A DNA stretch of 64,000 nucleotides from Rhodococcus sp. 14-2483-1-2 (GCF_002259405.1 NZ_NPFW01000020.1:186001-250000), one strand, 5' to 3'. Positions 42,591 to 53,225 are shown, counted from the stretch's first letter. Translations and numbers: made by a program. The notes: generated by a model not told the origin, from the sequence alone.

Positions 42591-45500
42591 GTGTTGACGC
42601 TCCACCGCGCCGAACGCGCCGGAACACTCGCGGCTGCACTCGCCGACATCCTGTCCGTACCGCTGGCCGATCCGTTCGTGCCCGAGATCGTGTCGGTCCC
42701 GGCGAAAGGCGTCGAGCGGTGGCTCACGCAGCGACTGTCGAGCACACTGGGCGGTTCGGATGGCGACGGCATCGCAGCCAACATCGACTTCCCGAGCCCG
42801 ACGCGGTTGGTCTCGCGCGCCATTGCTGCCGTCGACGACATCGACCCCGACGATGATCCCTGGGCTCCGGGCCGGGTTCTCTGGACCGCGCTGGAGGTGA
42901 TCGACGAGTGTCGCACCGAGACCTGGGCGGCAGTGCTGTTCAAGCACCTCGGTGCAGGTTCCGAGGATCATCGGGCGGGACGCCGCTGGTCGACGGCATC
43001 GCATGTGGCAGAACTGTTCCGCGCCTACGGATCTCAGCGTCCCCAGATGCTGCGCGACTGGTTCGACGGGCGCTTCACCGACGGCCACGGCGGCGATCTC
43101 GACGAGGACCTGCTGTGGCAACCGCGAGTGTGGGCCGCGATACGCGAGCGGATCGGCAGCCCGAGCCCAGCCGAACGCCTGCCGCAGACCTGCGCCCGAC
43201 TCCGGGACGCACCGCAGTCGGTGGACCTGCCGAGCCGGTTGTCGGTGTTCGGTCCGACCCGGCTGACAACCGATCAGCTCGAGATATTGAGTGCGCTGTC
43301 GCAAGCTCGCGACGTGCACATCTGGGTTCCGCATCCCAGTCCGTCGATGTGGCGCACCCTCGCCGAAATTCCGGCGGTGACGCGCCGACGAGACGACACG
43401 ACAGCTCTGGCCGTCGAGCACCCCCTGCTGGCAGGCCTGTCGCGAGACGTACGAGAACTGCAGGCCACCATCTCGTCGGTGGCGACGCACACCGTGCATC
43501 ACGAGGGCCCGCAAACAGCGAACACCCTGCTCGGACGAATCCAGGCGGACATCACCGACGATTCGCCTCCTTCTGCCGAATTCGACGACGGCACAACCTT
43601 CGTGGACGGATCGGTGCAGATTCACGCTTGCCACGGACCGGCTCGGCAGGTGGAGGTTCTGCGCGAGTCGTTGCTGCATCTGTTCACCGGCGACCCGACG
43701 CTCGAACCACGGGACGTGCTGGTGATGTGCCCGGATGTAGAGACCTACGCGCCGCTGATCCGTGCGAACTTCGGGCAGGCGGCGCTGGTGCATCCCGGAC
43801 ACCGGTTGCGGGTGCGCCTGGCCGATCGGGGCCTGCGTCGCACCAACCCCGTCCTCGACGTCATCGCCACGGTGCTGGACTTCTCGGAGGGCCGGGTGAC
43901 GGCGAGCGAGCTGTTGGACTTCGCCGCGAGTGGTCCGGTACGGGAGAAGTTCTCGTTCACCGACGACGATCTCGAGCGCCTGCGCGAATGGGTGACGAGC
44001 TCCGGTGCTCGCTGGGGATTGACAGTTCGGCAACGAGAAGCCTATGGCTTGAACGGTTTTCGACAGAACACCTTCAAATCGGCGCTCGATCGCATCCTGT
44101 TGGGAGTGGCCGCGGACGAGACTCGGAACGAGTACCTCGACCTCGCGCTGCCTCTCGACGATGTCGACAGCAACGACATCACCCTCGCCGGCCGCTTCGC
44201 CGAGTTGGTGGATCGGCTCGCCTCGGTGCTCCGCGCACTGGCCGGTCCGGCATCGGTGACCGAGTGGACGCGGCAGCTGGGGCGCGCCCTCGATCTGCTC
44301 GCCGATGTGCCTACGGCCGACGAATGGCAACTGGCACAGGCACATCGCGAGATCGCCGACGCCACCGAACACGGCGGCACCGCCGAGCTACGACTCGCGG
44401 ATGTGCGTGCCATGCTGGCCGGCAGACTGGCCGGCCGACCCACCCGAGCGAACTTCCGTACCGGCGAGCTGACCGTGTGCACCATGGTGCCGATGCGCTC
44501 GGTGCCGCACCGAGTGGTGGTGCTGCTCGGACTCGACGACGAGGTGTTCCCCCGAGTGGGCAGTATCGACGGAGACGACATCCTCGCCCGCGATCCGGCC
44601 GTCGGTGAACGAGATATTCGCAGTGAGGATCGGCAACTGCTCCTCGACGCGGTGATGTCGGCGGAGGAAAAACTGCTCTTGTTCTACACCGGAGCAGACC
44701 CCGTCGACGGTTCGGCCAAGCCGCCCGCGATCCCACTGCGCGAGTTGATGGACGTGCTCGAGGTGACCGCGGGCGGAAGCGTCGAACATCGGCATCCGTT
44801 GCAGCCGTTCGATCCGCACAACTTCGAGGCCGAACACCCGTTCAGCTTCGACACGGTTGCCCTGGCCGGAGCGGTGTCCCAGCAACGGACGCCCGATCCG
44901 GTGGCACCGTTTCTGCCCGACGCGCTTCCTCCGGCGGAGCGCGGGGACGTCGAGCTCGCCGAACTCATCGCCTTCGTCGAGAATCCGGTGCAGGCCTTTC
45001 TGCGCCAACGGCTCGGCTTCCGCGTTCCCGAGCTCGAGGACGACCTGGCGGACAGCCTGGACATCGAGCTGGATCCGTTGTCCCGATGGAACATCGGTGA
45101 TCGGATGCTTGCCGCGGTGCTCGCTGGTGGGGACATCGGAGAATTCGCCGACGCCGAGTGGCGGCGCGGCACCCTCCCGCCGTTCCATCAGGGCCGCCGG
45201 GAGATGTCCGACATCCGGCAGATCGTCGGAATCATCGCCGACGCGGCCGCTCCCTTCCACGAGGGTCCGGCCGAGACGATCGACGTCGCGGTCGATCTCG
45301 GCGACGGACGACGTCTGACCGGCACCGTCACCGGAATTCACGGCCGCACGCTGGCGCGCTCCTCGTACTCCCGCCTGGCCGCCAAGCATCGACTGGCCGC
45401 GTGGGTGCGGTTGCTGGCGGTAGCGGCATCGGAAGCAGGGGAGTGGAGCGCCGTCACCATCGGCCGCGCGAGTGGGATGCGCCCGCCTCGTCGTTCCCGG

Positions 45501-45866
45501 CTCAGCGGCCCGCTGGACCCCGTCGCCGTCCTGAGGGAGCTGGTGGACTTGCGGGACCGTGGAATGACGTCGCCGTTGCCGATCTCGACCGGTACCGCGT
45601 CGGCGTACGCGGAGAAGCGGTTCGGCGGCGGATCCATCGAGGACGGCTACGACTCGGCAACGTGGGCCTGGCGGGGCGACTTCGGCGACGGGACCGATCG
45701 ATCGTTGCGGTACGTCCATGGTTCGACCCTGTCGTTCCAGACATTGCTCGCCGCGGCCCCGCTCGCCGACGAGACGGAGCCGACGAACGAGAAGAGCCGC
45801 TTCGGGATTCTCGCTCGAACACTGTGGGACCCGTTGCTGACCGCCGAGAACATGGGGAACGCATGA
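42591..45866 (+). CDS. recC: RecC subunit of the RecBCD helicase-nuclease
   Basis: A 1091-residue RecC. It begins VLTLHRAERAGTLAAALADI with SVPAKGVERWL soon after, as in other RecC proteins, and ends in a degenerate nuclease-like domain. RecC recognises Chi and splits the DNA duplex in the RecBCD complex that processes double-strand breaks. The GTG at 42591 is used; the frame extends upstream to 42393 but that part overlaps promoter DNA. Its stop overlaps the recB start (ATGA). Confidence 0.95.
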   Translation: MLTLHRAERAGTLAAALADILSVPLADPFVPEIVSVPAKGVERWLTQRLSSTLGGSDGDGIAANIDFPSPTRLVSRAIAAVDDIDPDDDPWAPGRVLWTALEVIDECRTETWAAVLFKHLGAGSEDHRAGRRWSTASHVAELFRAYGSQRPQMLRDWFDGRFTDGHGGDLDEDLLWQPRVWAAIRERIGSPSPAERLPQTCARLRDAPQSVDLPSRLSVFGPTRLTTDQLEILSALSQARDVHIWVPHPSPSMWRTLAEIPAVTRRRDDTTALAVEHPLLAGLSRDVRELQATISSVATHTVHHEGPQTANTLLGRIQADITDDSPPSAEFDDGTTFVDGSVQIHACHGPARQVEVLRESLLHLFTGDPTLEPRDVLVMCPDVETYAPLIRANFGQAALVHPGHRLRVRLADRGLRRTNPVLDVIATVLDFSEGRVTASELLDFAASGPVREKFSFTDDDLERLREWVTSSGARWGLTVRQREAYGLNGFRQNTFKSALDRILLGVAADETRNEYLDLALPLDDVDSNDITLAGRFAELVDRLASVLRALAGPASVTEWTRQLGRALDLLADVPTADEWQLAQAHREIADATEHGGTAELRLADVRAMLAGRLAGRPTRANFRTGELTVCTMVPMRSVPHRVVVLLGLDDEVFPRVGSIDGDDILARDPAVGERDIRSEDRQLLLDAVMSAEEKLLLFYTGADPVDGSAKPPAIPLRELMDVLEVTAGGSVEHRHPLQPFDPHNFEAEHPFSFDTVALAGAVSQQRTPDPVAPFLPDALPPAERGDVELAELIAFVENPVQAFLRQRLGFRVPELEDDLADSLDIELDPLSRWNIGDRMLAAVLAGGDIGEFADAEWRRGTLPPFHQGRREMSDIRQIVGIIADAAAPFHEGPAETIDVAVDLGDGRRLTGTVTGIHGRTLARSSYSRLAAKHRLAAWVRLLAVAASEAGEWSAVTIGRASGMRPPRRSRLSGPLDPVAVLRELVDLRDRGMTSPLPISTGTASAYAEKRFGGGSIEDGYDSATWAWRGDFGDGTDRSLRYVHGSTLSFQTLLAAAPLADETEPTNEKSRFGILARTLWDPLLTAENMGNA

Positions 45867-48800
45867 CTGCCGCCCGCGGATTCGACCTGCTCGGTCCGAT
45901 GCCGACCGGAACGACCGTCCTCGAAGCCAGCGCCGGGACCGGCAAGACGTACGCGATCGTGGGGTTGGCCGCGCGATACATCGCCGAAGGGATCGCCGAG
46001 ATCTCGGACCTGCTGCTGGTGACGTTCAGCCGGGCCGCGACCCAGGAACTGCGTGATCGCACCCGAAGCAGGTTCGCGTCGATCGCCCGGGACCTGGCAG
46101 ACCCGGACGCCGCTCGGGTATCTCGGGATCCACTCGTGGCGTTTCTGGCCGCAGTCGACGACGCCGAGGTGGACCGGCGGCGTCGACGGTTGCGTCGGGC
46201 ACTGTCGGACTTCGACGCCGGAACCATCGTCACCACGCACAGTTTCTGTCAGCGCATGCTCGACGGGCTCGGCATCGCAGGCGAGCGCGAACCGGAATCG
46301 GCGTTCGTCGAATCGGTCTCGGACCTACTCGAACAGGTCGTGGACGACCTGTATCTGCAGATGTTCAGCGGTGACGACGAGGCACCGGCATTCAGCAGGC
46401 GGGACGCTCAGCAGTTGGCGTTGGCGGCCGTGGGTGACCAACAGTCGATTCTGTATCCCGACACCGAGGACCAGGACGACGACAACCGCGAGCCCGCACT
46501 TCGTGTGCGGTTCGCCCGGGAGGCGCGCCGTGAGATCGAACGTCGCAAACGCCTGCTCGGGCTGCGTGACTACAACGATCTTCTGGGACTTCTGCATTCG
46601 GTGTTGTCCGACCCCGTCCACGGCGAGGCCGCCTGCGCGCGAGTGCGAGACCGATTCCGCGTCGTGTTGATCGATGAGTTCCAGGACACCGACCCCATGC
46701 AGTGGGACATTCTGCGGCGGGCGTTTCACGGCTTCACGACGCTCATCCTCGTCGGCGATCCGAAGCAGGCCATCTACGCGTTCCGCGGAGCCGAGGTGCT
46801 GAGTTACCTCGACGCGGTGCAGACCGCGGACCATCTCTACGAGCTCACTGCCAACTGGCGTAGTGATTCGGGGTTGCTCGACGCCCTGCATCATCTGTAC
46901 GGCGGTGCGGCCCTCGGTCACGAGGACATCGTGGTGCACCGAGTCGAACCTCGAAACCCTCTCTCACGCATGGTCGGACATCCGCCTTTGCGGTTGCGCT
47001 ATCTGCCGCGAACCGGCGCCGGTCCACTGCGGCAGGGTTTTCCGGCAGTCGACCGACTCCGATCCCGGGTTGCAGCTGACGTTGCGGCGGACATCGTCGA
47101 GCTGTTGTCCGGACATGCCGTGATCGAGCGACCGGATGGCCCTCGGGTGATCGAACCGCGAGACATTGCCGTGTTGACCCGAACGACCAAGCAGGTGGCC
47201 TTGATTCGGGACGCACTCGACGCGGTCGGGGTCCCGTCCGTCGTGTCGAGCAGCACCAGCGTGTTCGGCACCGAGAGTGCCCGACACTGGCTGTGGTTGC
47301 TGCAGGCCATCGAGCAACCTCATCGCACCGATCGCGTACGTCTCGCCGCGTTGACTCCGCTGCTCGGGTGGACCGCAGCGCAGCTCGACTCCGGGGCCGA
47401 GGACGCGCTGTCCCAGGTCAGCAGTCGGCTGCGCGAGTATTCGGTGCTGTTCGACGAGGCCGGGTTCGCGGCAGTCTTCGAGCGGGTGTCGGCCCAGTCC
47501 GGACTCGATGCCCGGTTGCTCGCGGTCGAAGCCGGTGAGCGCACGATGACCGATCTGCGGCACATCGCCCAATTGCTCAATCGCGCAGCGGTATCCGAGT
47601 CCTACGGAATCACCGCCCTCACTCGCTGGCTGACCGACCGCATCAAGGAACCGGCAGCGGGCGGGTCGACCGACCGCAGTCGACGACTCGACAGTGATTC
47701 CGCAGCAGTGCAGATCATGACGACACACGGCAGCAAAGGGCTCGAATTCCCGGTCGTCTATCTGCCCTACGCCTGGGACACGTTGTACTTCAGCAAGCCG
47801 TCGACGCTGTTGCTGCACGAGAACGGCAAGCGGATCCGAGACGTCGGCGGACCGTCCGGAACGGGCTACGCGGCCAGGAAGATTCTCAACGACCAGGAGG
47901 AAGCAGGCGAGGAACTGCGACTGCTCTACGTCGGTCTCACCCGCGCCGAGAGCCGGATCGTGCTGTGGTGGGCACCGGGCCGCAACACCGCGACGTCCTC
48001 GCTGCACCGCATGCTGTTCGGACGAATCCCCGGAATTGCTCTGCCGGAGCCGTCCTACAAGGTTCTCGACGACGCGACGACTGCGAACCGGCTCCAATCC
48101 TGGGTCGGGTCGGCAGCCGACCTCATCTCGGTCGAACCGGTGGGACCCGGTGAGCCGTCCACCGCACATTGGATTCGTCCCGAGCAACCGCACCTCGACG
48201 TCGCTGCCGCACGATTCGATCGAACCCTCGACCTCCTGTGGCGTCGAACATCTTACTCCGCGTTGACAGCTCACGCTCACGACGCCGCGCCCGGCCGGCC
48301 CGAGGTAGGAGTGACCAGCGAGGCCGAGCATCCCGAGAAGACGGACGAGCCCGCCGACACGTCGGTGGGCGCCGAATACCCAGGAGGCGAGTACATCGAC
48401 GAACAGCTGGACGGAATCGCGTCACCGATGAACGGCATGCCTGCCGGCGCGGCGTTCGGAACGCTCGTCCACGAGGCACTCGAACACGTCGACACGTCCG
48501 CACCCGATCTGCTCGAGGAACTCGAGCGCCGCTGCGCTGCCGCGGTCGCGTCGCGAATGGCGGAGGTCGATCCGGTGGCATTGGCACAAGCGCTTCTGCC
48601 GGTGATGCAGACACCATTGGGATTCGGGACGCTGGCCGACGTAGCGCCCTCAGACCATCTGGCCGAACTCGACTTCGAGCTGCCCTTGGCCGGCGGAGAC
48701 GATCCGGTGGCGAACACTGTCACGTTGAAGTCCGTGGCGCGGCTGTTGCGACACCACCTCGATCCGGCGGACGTGCTCGCGTCCTATGCAGATCTGCTCG

Positions 48801-49204
48801 ACGATCTGGAGGCGACACCACTGCGCGGGTTCCTCACCGGAAGTATCGACTCGGTTCTTCGCGTGTCAGGACCGCGGTACGTCGTGGTGGACTACAAGAC
48901 GAATCGAATCGCCAGAGGCGATCTGACCACCGGCAACTTCACGCGCGAGAAGATGGCCGAGGAAATGATCCGCTCGCATTATCCGCTGCAGGCAATCCTG
49001 TATGCCGTTGCACTGCATCGATATCTGCGATGGCGTCAATCGAACTACGACCCGCAGCTACACCTCGGCGGTATCCGGTACCTGTTCGTGCGGGGCATGG
49101 TCGGACCGCAGACCCCCGCCGGGTGCGGGGTGTTCGACTGGAATCCGCCCGCAGCTCTGGTGGTCGAGCTGTCGGACCTGCTCGCGGGGAGGGTGACCCG
49201 ATGA
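45863..49204 (+). CDS. recB: RecB helicase-nuclease subunit
   Basis: A 1113-residue RecB. Walker A is EASAGTGKT (21-29), the DExx motif is VVLIDEFQDTDPMQW, helicase motifs TTHGSKGLEFPVVYLPY and LLYVGLTRAESR follow, and the C-terminal nuclease has YVVVDYKTN. It is the 3'-5' motor and the nuclease of RecBCD. The first codon overlaps the recC stop and its own stop overlaps recD, so the three subunits are translated together. Confidence 0.96.
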   Translation: MTAARGFDLLGPMPTGTTVLEASAGTGKTYAIVGLAARYIAEGIAEISDLLLVTFSRAATQELRDRTRSRFASIARDLADPDAARVSRDPLVAFLAAVDDAEVDRRRRRLRRALSDFDAGTIVTTHSFCQRMLDGLGIAGEREPESAFVESVSDLLEQVVDDLYLQMFSGDDEAPAFSRRDAQQLALAAVGDQQSILYPDTEDQDDDNREPALRVRFAREARREIERRKRLLGLRDYNDLLGLLHSVLSDPVHGEAACARVRDRFRVVLIDEFQDTDPMQWDILRRAFHGFTTLILVGDPKQAIYAFRGAEVLSYLDAVQTADHLYELTANWRSDSGLLDALHHLYGGAALGHEDIVVHRVEPRNPLSRMVGHPPLRLRYLPRTGAGPLRQGFPAVDRLRSRVAADVAADIVELLSGHAVIERPDGPRVIEPRDIAVLTRTTKQVALIRDALDAVGVPSVVSSSTSVFGTESARHWLWLLQAIEQPHRTDRVRLAALTPLLGWTAAQLDSGAEDALSQVSSRLREYSVLFDEAGFAAVFERVSAQSGLDARLLAVEAGERTMTDLRHIAQLLNRAAVSESYGITALTRWLTDRIKEPAAGGSTDRSRRLDSDSAAVQIMTTHGSKGLEFPVVYLPYAWDTLYFSKPSTLLLHENGKRIRDVGGPSGTGYAARKILNDQEEAGEELRLLYVGLTRAESRIVLWWAPGRNTATSSLHRMLFGRIPGIALPEPSYKVLDDATTANRLQSWVGSAADLISVEPVGPGEPSTAHWIRPEQPHLDVAAARFDRTLDLLWRRTSYSALTAHAHDAAPGRPEVGVTSEAEHPEKTDEPADTSVGAEYPGGEYIDEQLDGIASPMNGMPAGAAFGTLVHEALEHVDTSAPDLLEELERRCAAAVASRMAEVDPVALAQALLPVMQTPLGFGTLADVAPSDHLAELDFELPLAGGDDPVANTVTLKSVARLLRHHLDPADVLASYADLLDDLEATPLRGFLTGSIDSVLRVSGPRYVVVDYKTNRIARGDLTTGNFTREKMAEEMIRSHYPLQAILYAVALHRYLRWRQSNYDPQLHLGGIRYLFVRGMVGPQTPAGCGVFDWNPPAALVVELSDLLAGRVTR

Positions 49205-51063
49205 CCGGAGTCTCGATTGCGCTGCGCGGCAGTGGAATCCTGCGCACCTTCAACGACGTGGGTGTGCTGTCGGCATCCGACGTGCACGTGGCCTTGCGCC
49301 TCGGTGCCCTGGCCGGGGAGTCGTCGGAGCATGTACTGCTCGCCACTGCTCTGACGGTGCGCTCGGTGCGATCGGGCTCGGTGTGCCTGGATCTGCGACG
49401 ACTGCGAGACGTCACCGTCGACGAGGATTCGGACGTCGATCCGAGCGCACTTCCGTGGCCGGAGCTCGACGACGTGCTCGGAGCACTGAGGGTGAGTCCA
49501 CTGGTGCTCGGCAGTCCGAATGGACCGTTGAGACCGCTGAAACTGGTCGACACCGATCAGGGTGAGCTGCTGTACCTGGGCCGATACCATTTGCAGGAGA
49601 GCACCGTTCGAGATCTCCTCGACGTGCGTTCGCAATCCCACCCGGCCGCCGATGCAGACGAGATCCGCGACGCGCTGGCCGCGCTGTTCGTGGACGAATC
49701 TGGCGCACCGACGGCCGCTCCCGATCGACAGCGAATAGCGGCAGCGCTGGCGGCGACGCAGTGGACCACGGTCATCGCAGGCGGACCGGGAACCGGAAAG
49801 ACCCATACGGTAGCGAGAATTCTGGCGCTTCTCGTCCGCGAACACGGAAGCGATCTGCGGATCGGGCTCGCCGCACCCACCGGCAAGGCCGCAGCCCGGT
49901 TGCAGGAGTCCGTGTCCGAACAAGCCGGGCTCCTCGGACTTCCAGCAGACCTGAAAGCGATGACGCTGCACCGACTTCTGGGATGGAAGCCCGGTAGCAA
50001 GACGAGGTTTCGGCACGACGCCGAGAACCGACTGCCGTACGACGTCATCGTCGTCGACGAAACCTCGATGGTGTCTCTGACGATGATGTGTCGGCTACTG
50101 GAAGCCGTGCGTCCGGAGTCTCGGTTGATTCTCGTGGGAGACCCGGATCAGCTGACGTCGGTCGACGCAGGCGCAGTGCTGGCAGATCTGGTGGCCAGGC
50201 CGGTCACCGGCATCGAGAACCCGGTTCTGGCGCAGCTCGTCGACGTGGACTTCGCCGCAGCCGAGGATCCCGCGGAAGCCGCTCTGAGCGCATTCGAGCG
50301 AGACCGACTGCGCGGCGGCGTCGTTCGGCTCAGTCGTGGCCGACGGTTCGGCGGAGCCATCGCTCGCCTGGCCGTGGCCGTGCGAGACGGCCGGGGCGAC
50401 GACGTGATGGCGCTGCTCGAGTCCGGCGCGGAGGAAATTTCGTTCCAGAGCCCCGACGACGTCGACGCCCTGCGTTCCGACGTGATCGACACCGCCGCCG
50501 AGGTCACCGCCGCCGCCGTACGAGGAGATGCCACCGCAGCACTGCTCGGGCTGGAGAAACATCGCCTCCTGTGCGCTCACCGCGAGGGTCGATGGGGGGT
50601 CTCGCGGTGGGACCGGCAGGCGATGGAGTGGGTGGGAGAAGGCAGCGGAACGTTTCTCGACCCCTCGCTCTGGTACCCCGGACAGCCGTTGTTGGTGACG
50701 GCCAACGACCACGAGGCGAGGATCTACAACGGGGACACCGGCGTTGTGGTGTTGGGAGACAACGGAACTCCGATGGCGGCGTTTCCGCGAGGTCGTGGCC
50801 ACGTCTTGATTCACCCGAATGTGCTCTCCTCGGTACACACCGTGTACGCAATGACGATCCACCGCAGTCAAGGCAGTCAGTACGACACCGTGTCGGTTCT
50901 GCTGCCCGCTGAGGCATCGACGCTGTTGACCCGAGAACTGCTGTACACCGCCATTACTCGTGCACGATCGCACGTACGGGTGATCGGTACCGAAGAGGCC
51001 ATCCGCGCGGGCGTCGAACGTCAGGTGCTGCGGGCGAGCGGCCTGCGCCGAAAGATCCTGTAG
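49201..51063 (+). CDS. recD: RecD helicase subunit
   Basis: A 620-residue RecD. Walker A is AGGPGTGKTHTVARIL, Walker B is VIVVDETSMVSL, and the C-terminal UvrD-like motif is YAMTIHRSQGSQYDTVS. The long upstream frame (48169) lies inside recB in another phase and is not real. RecD is the fast 5'-3' motor of RecBCD. Start overlaps the recB stop by ATGA. Confidence 0.96.
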   Translation: MTGVSIALRGSGILRTFNDVGVLSASDVHVALRLGALAGESSEHVLLATALTVRSVRSGSVCLDLRRLRDVTVDEDSDVDPSALPWPELDDVLGALRVSPLVLGSPNGPLRPLKLVDTDQGELLYLGRYHLQESTVRDLLDVRSQSHPAADADEIRDALAALFVDESGAPTAAPDRQRIAAALAATQWTTVIAGGPGTGKTHTVARILALLVREHGSDLRIGLAAPTGKAAARLQESVSEQAGLLGLPADLKAMTLHRLLGWKPGSKTRFRHDAENRLPYDVIVVDETSMVSLTMMCRLLEAVRPESRLILVGDPDQLTSVDAGAVLADLVARPVTGIENPVLAQLVDVDFAAAEDPAEAALSAFERDRLRGGVVRLSRGRRFGGAIARLAVAVRDGRGDDVMALLESGAEEISFQSPDDVDALRSDVIDTAAEVTAAAVRGDATAALLGLEKHRLLCAHREGRWGVSRWDRQAMEWVGEGSGTFLDPSLWYPGQPLLVTANDHEARIYNGDTGVVVLGDNGTPMAAFPRGRGHVLIHPNVLSSVHTVYAMTIHRSQGSQYDTVSVLLPAEASTLLTRELLYTAITRARSHVRVIGTEEAIRAGVERQVLRASGLRRKIL

Positions 51064-51081
51064 TTCGTCGGATCCTCTTCG

Positions 51082-51897
51082 TCACCGGCACGCATGCCGG
51101 TCTGCCCTCGTCACGGCGTCCATGCTGTGCGCGACCAGCAGCCAGGTGCGGGCAAGGTTCTTCCATACCGCGACCGAGTGCTCCGCACTCGCGTCGTCGG
51201 GGCGGGCCCGAACAGCGGCCGATCGATGCAGCGAGACTGCTCGCGCTTTCAACGCGTCGAGATCGCCGTCGGCGCACACCGATCGAACGGTGTGCGCATC
51301 GACGCGCCGACCGATCAACTGGCACAGCGTCTGCAGTGCCGTCAGCTCGGCAGGAACGTCGTCGGACGACTCCGACGGACTCTCGGTCGCGGCGCCGGTC
51401 GTGCGACCGACGATCCCGCGTTGCAGGTCGACCGGCCCCGATGATGCACCGTCGGCCGCCACGCTCCACACGCTCAGGAACGACGGATGCGGGACGTTCC
51501 AGATCTCTCGGAACACGCGAGTGATCATCTCCGCGACGAGCGCCGCATCTGCTCGGGTGTCGGTTCGTGTGAGATCGATGATCGACCCGTCTGCGACCGG
51601 CTTGCCTCGATCCAGCCATCCGCAGTCGAGTAGCTGCACATCCATGGCCGTCGTGTCCGGGGCATCCGGGTACAGCAGTGACGGCAGCGCTGCCACCGAC
51701 ACCAGCACGCCGCGGTCCGTCGCCGCCACATCGATGTACGGGCGCAACCCACGCTCGCCCGGGCTCGCCTGAGCGGCGGAAACCGTGATGTAGTCGCCCC
51801 TCGGCAAGGTCCGAAGACGAGCATGCAGATTCTCGGTGAACGTGGCCCACGCGAGCGCGGTGGTGGAGTCGAAATGGCCGTTCTGCAATGCGGTCAC
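51082..51897 (-). CDS. Second TY-Chap-like protein
   Basis: A 271-residue protein related in its core to the protein at 36442: VFREIWNVPHPSFLSVW matches VFRDIWGLPHPSFLGSR. The N-terminal part (FTENLHARLRTLPRGDYITV) resembles the start of the same domain type, and ALPSLLYPD and DCGWLDRGK lie between. The GTG at 51897 with AGAGGG upstream gives a compact product; the much longer open frame to 52152 starts inside the neighbouring reductase and is rejected. It is convergent with recD. Function is unknown. Confidence 0.6.
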   Translation of the reverse strand: MTALQNGHFDSTTALAWATFTENLHARLRTLPRGDYITVSAAQASPGERGLRPYIDVAATDRGVLVSVAALPSLLYPDAPDTTAMDVQLLDCGWLDRGKPVADGSIIDLTRTDTRADAALVAEMITRVFREIWNVPHPSFLSVWSVAADGASSGPVDLQRGIVGRTTGAATESPSESSDDVPAELTALQTLCQLIGRRVDAHTVRSVCADGDLDALKARAVSLHRSAAVRARPDDASAEHSVAVWKNLARTWLLVAHSMDAVTRADRHACR

Positions 51898-51974
51898 GAT
51901 GCAAACCCTCTTCTCGGACGAGAACTGATGCCTGTATCCGAGACCGTAGCGAGAGGGTCCGACAAGAACCCGAG

Positions 51975-53225
51975 TCAGTACACGTCGCGCAGATAGCGCT
52001 TGGATTGCTTGAGGTCGTTGACGTAGTCCTCGGCGGCGTCGGGGGAGCGGCCACCATGTTCGGCGACGATCTCGTGCAGTGCCTCGTCGACGCCCTTGGC
52101 CATGCGCGTCGCATCGCCGCACACGTACAGGTGCGCGCCCGCTTCGAGCCACCCGTACAGCTGCTTTCCGGCCTCACACATGCGGTGCTGCACGTAGATC
52201 TTCTCGTGCTGGTCACGGGAGAACGCCAGATCGAGTCGCGTCAACAGACCGCTGCGCTCGAACTCGGTGAGTTCGTCCTCGTAGAGGAAGTCGCTCGTTC
52301 GATGCTGATCGCCGAAGAACAGCCAGTTCTCGCCTGCGGCTCCGCGTGCGTGCCGCTCGTGCAGAAATGCTCGGAAGGGTGCCACTCCGGTTCCCGGCCC
52401 GATCATGATGATCGGGGTGTCGTCCGGGGGGAGGCGGAACGACTTGTTGGCGGACAGGAACACTCCGGCCTGCTGTCCGTCCTCGACGCGATCGGCCAGA
52501 TACGTCGAGCAGACGCCACCGCGATCACGCTCGGCCGACCGGTATCGGACCGTCGAGACGGTCAGATGAACGGTGCCCTCGTGCGCGATCGGTGACGACG
52601 AAATCGAGTAGACCCGGTGTTGCAGAGGACGCAGCAACCCGAGGAATTCGGCCGGATCGAAGGCTCCCGACCGATCGAGATCGAGAACGTCCACGACGTC
52701 GCGACCCCAGGTCCAGGCGTCGAACGACGCGCGGTCGCCGTTCTGCAGAACGTGATCGAGCTCGGCGTCACCGGCGCGTTCGGCCACGGCCTCGATCAGA
52801 TCCATGGGCGGGATGCCGATCTCGTAGTCCGTGGTCAAGGCATCGGCCAAGGTGATCTCGCCCGACTTCGTGTGGACCGCGGTGTCGGCAGGCACACCCA
52901 GACGCTCGATCACGGCCGAGACCAGCGCCGCGTCGTTGACGGGCTTCACGCCGAATCCGTCACCGGCCTCGTAGGCGATGCCGCTCTCGCCGAGCGCGAG
53001 CGAGAAGTGTCGAACTTCTTTGGCCGACGTGGGGCCGGAGAGGCGTCGGTTGCTCAGAATCTGCGCGCGGTAGGGATTCTTTCGATTCCACGGTGAGCGC
53101 TTCGATGCGGTCTTGGTGGCGCCGAGATCGCCGGTTCGAGCGTCGATGTCCTGTACCTGCCTTGCAGTAGTCGTCTCTGTGAGTCGAGTGGGAGGTCGAC
53201 TCGTTCGAACACTAATCGGGACCAC
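51975..53225 (-). CDS. Sulfite-reductase-type flavoprotein lacking the flavodoxin domain
   Basis: A 416-residue FAD/NADPH reductase of the CysJ/P450-reductase superfamily. RVYSISSSP binds FAD, GGVCSTYLAD the FAD pyrophosphate, IGPGTGVAPFRAFLHER NADPH, and the C-terminal KRYLRDVY stacks over the flavin. The N-terminal FMN flavodoxin domain of CysJ is absent, and a separate partner is not adjacent. The GTG at 53225 follows the DUF2079 stop with no gap (TGA then GTG), suggesting translational coupling. The electron acceptor is unknown. Confidence 0.85.
   Translation of the reverse strand: MVPISVRTSRPPTRLTETTTARQVQDIDARTGDLGATKTASKRSPWNRKNPYRAQILSNRRLSGPTSAKEVRHFSLALGESGIAYEAGDGFGVKPVNDAALVSAVIERLGVPADTAVHTKSGEITLADALTTDYEIGIPPMDLIEAVAERAGDAELDHVLQNGDRASFDAWTWGRDVVDVLDLDRSGAFDPAEFLGLLRPLQHRVYSISSSPIAHEGTVHLTVSTVRYRSAERDRGGVCSTYLADRVEDGQQAGVFLSANKSFRLPPDDTPIIMIGPGTGVAPFRAFLHERHARGAAGENWLFFGDQHRTSDFLYEDELTEFERSGLLTRLDLAFSRDQHEKIYVQHRMCEAGKQLYGWLEAGAHLYVCGDATRMAKGVDEALHEIVAEHGGRSPDAAEDYVNDLKQSKRYLRDVY

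Noticed and set aside
42441..44372. 643-residue open frame on the minus strand
   Set aside because: It is antisense to recC, low in motif content and rich in Arg/Gly/His, as expected of a shadow of high-GC coding DNA.
46964..48331. 455-residue open frame on the minus strand
   Set aside because: Antisense to recB, which has all helicase and nuclease motifs in the correct frame.
48169..49200. N-terminal extension of recD by over 340 residues
   Set aside because: This part lies inside recB in another phase and is Arg-rich without motifs; the ATG at 49201 overlapping the recB stop gives a normal RecD.
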